A DNA stretch of 64,000 nt from Oscillospiraceae bacterium (GTDB taxonomy: Bacteria; Bacillota; Clostridia; Saccharofermentanales; Fastidiosipilaceae): positions 1 through 64,000 of the forward strand of contig JASBZA010000002.1 of the NCBI GenBank assembly GCA_029983685.1, written 5' to 3'. Below the pieces are notes generated by a model. It saw only the letters and a program-made list of their open reading frames with translations, searched no databases and had not been told where the DNA came from. Made by a program: the position numbers and the translations under genes. Positions 61,418 through 64,000 of the stretch are shown one piece after another. How positions within the stretch are numbered: the first letter of the stretch is position 1; every line of letters begins with the position of its first letter.

Positions 61418-62692
61418 ATGCTTTTACAGTTCAGTGTAAGTAATTTTATGTCTTTAAAAGATGAAGTCATCCTCAGCATGGCCGCTAATGAACGAGATCA
61501 TGAGCATGAATCTGTACTGCTTACTGCTAATAAGGAGTCCGTACTTCCTGTAGCCGCAATATATGGTGCCAATGCATCCGGCAAAAGTAATGTATTTAGA
61601 GCGTTAGCCACAGCCATAAACATTGTGCGTAATTCGAACAGCAGCCAAATTGACGACCCGATTGCAGGCATCATTCCTTTCATGTTTGATGACACAAGTA
61701 GACAGTCCCCCACAACATTTGATTTTTTCTTCCTTGCAAACGGTGTGAAATATCAATATGGATTTTCCGCGAATCATGAAAAAATCATAGATGAATATCT
61801 ATACGAATATAAATCTGCATGGCCCTCTAAAATTTTTGAAAGAACCAATACATCTAAGTATTCATTTACCAAGGCCAACGAAAAAGAGTTCAAGGCATAT
61901 GTGGAAAAAACCACAGAAAACAAGTTGCTCTTAGCAACGGCGACCGCTTGGAATGCTGAAAAAACCAAGGCTCCTTATATGTGGTTTTCAAACACAATCG
62001 ATGTATATGATGTTAATAATATTGAGCCAACAGGCATATCCATTATTGAGCACGGCGACGAAGGCCTTAGAGACTTTCTTATGGAGACTTTGCAAAACGC
62101 AGACTTCAATATTGATAATTACAGCTTTGAAGTAAAAAAAGTTACACTTGACGACTTTAAACAGAGTGGATTGCCGGATGAATTTGCCGAATTGCTGAGA
62201 AAGTTTACAGTAGCAGGCGAAGGCAAACAATACGAAATCGTTACACAACATAATATTAGGCAAGATTGCGGAAATTTCAAAAATTATCAGTTGCCTTTTA
62301 AATTGGAGTCAGAAGGTACCAGGCGTATGTTTTTTCTGACCGCCCTGATTAAAAAGGCGATTGATGCCGGGAAAACTGTTGTCATTGATGAAATAGACTC
62401 CAGCCTTCATCCTCTTCTTGTCAAGTTCATTATCAATATGTTCAACGACCGAAGCATTAACCCTACCGGTGCACAATTGATATTCAGTACGCACGATGTC
62501 AGTTTTTTAAGTCTAGATTTATTCAGAAGAGACCAGATATATTTTGTTGAAAAAGAGGACACATCCGGCATATCCAGCCTATACTCACTCGATGAATTCT
62601 CACCGAGAAAGACTGAGAATATAAGAAAGGGCTACCTTCAAGGTCGATACGGAGCTATACCTGTAATCGATCCGGGAGGCTCAATATGGTAA
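61418..62692 (+). CDS. AAA15-type ATPase of a RloB-linked defence-like module
   Basis: A 424-residue ABC/AAA-type ATPase of the OLD/AAA_15 group. N-terminal FSVSNFMSLKDE, Walker A GANASGKS (50-57), Walker B TVVIDEIDSSLHP (about 324-336) and the STHDVSFL H-loop (about 357). Such ATPases pair with a toprim-like effector in abortive infection systems. Here the partner is the RloB-like protein, overlapping by 7 nt. AAAGGAG precedes ATG 61418, and a perfect-consensus promoter drives the pair. Lower G+C than its left neighbours, in line with a mobile defence gene. ATP-dependent sensing of phage is inferred from the family, not shown here. Confidence 0.88.
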   Translation: MLLQFSVSNFMSLKDEVILSMAANERDHEHESVLLTANKESVLPVAAIYGANASGKSNVFRALATAINIVRNSNSSQIDDPIAGIIPFMFDDTSRQSPTTFDFFFLANGVKYQYGFSANHEKIIDEYLYEYKSAWPSKIFERTNTSKYSFTKANEKEFKAYVEKTTENKLLLATATAWNAEKTKAPYMWFSNTIDVYDVNNIEPTGISIIEHGDEGLRDFLMETLQNADFNIDNYSFEVKKVTLDDFKQSGLPDEFAELLRKFTVAGEGKQYEIVTQHNIRQDCGNFKNYQLPFKLESEGTRRMFFLTALIKKAIDAGKTVVIDEIDSSLHPLLVKFIINMFNDRSINPTGAQLIFSTHDVSFLSLDLFRRDQIYFVEKEDTSGISSLYSLDEFSPRKTENIRKGYLQGRYGAIPVIDPGGSIW

Positions 62693-63306
62693 AACGAAGG
62701 AGCCAAAAGAAACGTGGCGTACAAAAGTACACACGAAAAAAGATAATCTTATTAGGGGTTGAAGGTGATAATCAAACTGAGCGCAAATATTTTAATCATT
62801 TCAACCGTATGCAAAACAAATATGTCATACGTTTTGCCAAAGGTAATGAGACAGATCCTGTCAATATCGTAGCAAACATAAAAAGAGACATTCTAAAGGC
62901 CGGTCCGGATTCTTTCACAAAAGGCGATATAGCGTTTGCCGTATTTGATACAGATACAGACCCCGGAAAAGAAACAATTATTAGGCAAGCTCAGAAGAAC
63001 GCATTTGAATCCGGTATTAGAACCGTTATTTCCAATCCTTGCTTTGAAATATGGTTTATCCTTCACTTTGACGGAAGCTCTGCCGCCTTTAATTCAAACA
63101 GAGAAGTAATACAGAAAATTAGAACCTTCATTCCGGACTATGAAAAAAGCCAAGACATCTTCGAGCAATTATTCTGCCATATCGCACGCGCTACTCAGAG
63201 AGCCATGTCACTTCGAAAGATGCATGAAGAACACGGACATGTAAAGATATTAGATAAAAATCCCATGACAGAAATTGATATGCTAGTAAAACTATTGCTA
63301 GATTAA
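62686..63306 (+). CDS. RloB-like (toprim-type) effector protein
   Basis: A 206-residue protein with a very basic N-terminus (1-20). It has GVEGDNQTERKYF with Glu26 and Glu32, the DxD-type motif AVFDTDTD (Asp88, Asp90, Asp92) and ISNPCFEIWFILHFD, the hallmark of RloB proteins (PF13707). The Glu plus DxD arrangement fits a toprim-like nuclease fold. GGAGG precedes ATG 62686, which overlaps the ATPase stop. Together with the ATPase it resembles the two-gene AbiL (AbiLi/AbiLii) or, more loosely, PARIS (AriA/AriB) systems, in which activation stops growth of the infected cell. Confidence 0.85.
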   Translation: MVKRRSQKKRGVQKYTRKKIILLGVEGDNQTERKYFNHFNRMQNKYVIRFAKGNETDPVNIVANIKRDILKAGPDSFTKGDIAFAVFDTDTDPGKETIIRQAQKNAFESGIRTVISNPCFEIWFILHFDGSSAAFNSNREVIQKIRTFIPDYEKSQDIFEQLFCHIARATQRAMSLRKMHEEHGHVKILDKNPMTEIDMLVKLLLD

Positions 63307-63441
63307 AGAGACACAAGGCCGTCGACTAAGCAATACTAGCCCCAAGGCTTTCGCCTGATTTTACAAGAAAAATACAGTGTAATAGGGGTGCTGTTTTTAT
63401 AGTTGCGACCTCAGACTGACACTACTTTACTATAGGGAAGC

Positions 63442-63481
63442 TCTAAAAGCCGCTCTAAGTGGGAAACAGGCGGCTTTTAGA
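63442..63481. terminator. Hairpin between convergent genes
   Basis: TCTAAAAGCCG (63442-63452) pairs perfectly with CGGCTTTTAGA (63471-63481). The A/T-rich arms serve as U-tract on both strands. It lies between the RloB-like gene and the surface protein gene and probably ends both. Confidence 0.6.
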
Positions 63482-63512
63482 ACTTTAGGCATTAGAGCTA
63501 ATGACTTGCCGT

Positions 63513-64000
63513 CTATTCTTTAGACCAGTCCTTAGCTTTTTTACGCGTGATAAGGATTGAGGCAGCCAGGCCCAGACTGACCAGACTCCAACCAATCAGA
63601 GTAGCCGATTCACCGGTCTCTGCGATATCGTCTCCTTTTTCGCCGGATTGGTTCGCAGACGGCACTCCCTCTGTAGAATCGCTTCCTGCAGGCTTGGTCT
63701 CGGAAGGCGCGGTCTCGGTCGGATGCGAAGCCTCTCCGGAGGGCTTCGTACTCGGATTCGTTTCAATCCCTCCTAAATGAACCGCCAGACTGTGCGAGAG
63801 ACTCCCTCCTCGGACTTCCCTACCTTCTTTAAAGACCATGTGTATACCGTGCATGCCTTCAGTCTGCTGACTCAAGAAAGCTTCTTTGAGCGTCAGGATT
63901 GTACTGCCGTCCTCGAGCTTATAAGCCTCTGTTTCCAAAGAATTTCCCTTTTCAGTGCTATAAATCAACTGATTATCGAACCGGACTTCTAGGAGATCTT
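63513..64000 (-). CDS. Sortase-anchored surface protein, C-terminal part (partial)
   Basis: The reading frame stays open to the end of the window, so the gene begins beyond 64000; the visible C-terminal part is 161 complete codons plus the stop. A globular beta-type piece is followed by a Pro/Ser/Thr/Glu-rich wall-spanning linker. The end carries a sorting signal: IAETGE (LPxTG variant), a hydrophobic helix ATLIGWSLVSLGLAASILI and a basic tail RKKAKDWSKE. The protein is therefore exported and covalently linked to the cell wall by sortase. Function of the missing N-terminal part unknown. Confidence 0.82.
   Translation of the reverse strand, partial: DLLEVRFDNQLIYSTEKGNSLETEAYKLEDGSTILTLKEAFLSQQTEGMHGIHMVFKEGREVRGGSLSHSLAVHLGGIETNPSTKPSGEASHPTETAPSETKPAGSDSTEGVPSANQSGEKGDDIAETGESATLIGWSLVSLGLAASILITRKKAKDWSKE

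Noticed and set aside
1..64000. CRISPR arrays, tRNA and rRNA genes
   Set aside because: No regularly spaced repeats, no tRNA cloverleaf with CCA or T-loop signature and no rRNA segments were noticed on either strand, although a covariance-model scan was not possible.

Overview
The window looks like a chromosome segment of an anaerobic Gram-positive (Clostridia-type Firmicute) bacterium. Evidence: AGGAGG-type ribosome binding sites, consensus sigma-A promoters, lipobox solute-binding proteins, a LPXTG-like surface protein, teichoic-acid-type enzymes, YesM/YesN regulators and moderate to low G+C. No rRNA, tRNA or CRISPR array was seen.

Layout. (1) 1-1.3 kb: the 5' end of a group II intron on the minus strand directly behind the terminator of a small membrane stress protein gene, then a phosphoglycolate-phosphatase-like gene broken by a -1 frameshift. 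(2) 1.3-11.3 kb: an AT-rich block with a YesM/YesN-type two-component system facing a minus-strand operon (CUT1 sugar ABC transporter, two paralogous bicupin proteins, MATE exporter). (3) 11.4-15.5 kb: MarR repressor with its operator and a heterodimeric ABC exporter. (4) 15.5-21.4 kb: a cell-envelope module with LicA-like choline kinase and LicC-like nucleotidyltransferase, divergent from a CDP-glycerol glycerophosphotransferase-like protein and a large fusion of a YidC/Oxa1 domain with an LtaS/EptA-like phospho-transferase domain. (5) 21.6-54.6 kb: a large locus for uptake and intracellular breakdown of a sulfated uronic-acid polysaccharide (glycosaminoglycan-like). It has three CUT1 ABC transporters without ATPases, four Cys-type sulfatases, three heparinase II/III-type lyases, a GH88 unsaturated glucuronyl hydrolase, a PHP-domain hydrolase, an uncharacterised 665-residue putative carbohydrate-active protein, a ROK repressor, a membrane-bound AraC regulator and a Gfo/Idh oxidoreductase. 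An identical 22-bp element lies upstream of both the ROK operon and the 50.7-41.6 kb operon and is the likely ROK operator. The lyases and sulfatases lack signal peptides, so imported oligosaccharides are probably cut in the cytoplasm. (6) 52.4-53.2 kb: a scar with a decayed IS110-family transposase and a degenerate copy of the 3' end of the M3-type peptidase gene at 54.9-57.0 kb. The two copies flank the last sulfatase gene. (7) 57.2-61.1 kb: cytoplasmic alpha-amylase, DUF4430 lipoprotein, MntP and a LacI regulator. (8) 61.4-63.3 kb: a two-gene AAA ATPase + RloB module with a perfect-consensus promoter, resembling AbiL/PARIS-like phage defence. (9) The window ends inside a sortase-anchored surface protein gene.

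The most original parts are the YidC-phosphotransferase fusion with its teichoic/phosphocholine neighbours, the ROK regulon with the unassigned protein at 34968-36965, and the bicupin pair. All functions are inferred from sequence motifs read by eye; no database search was run.
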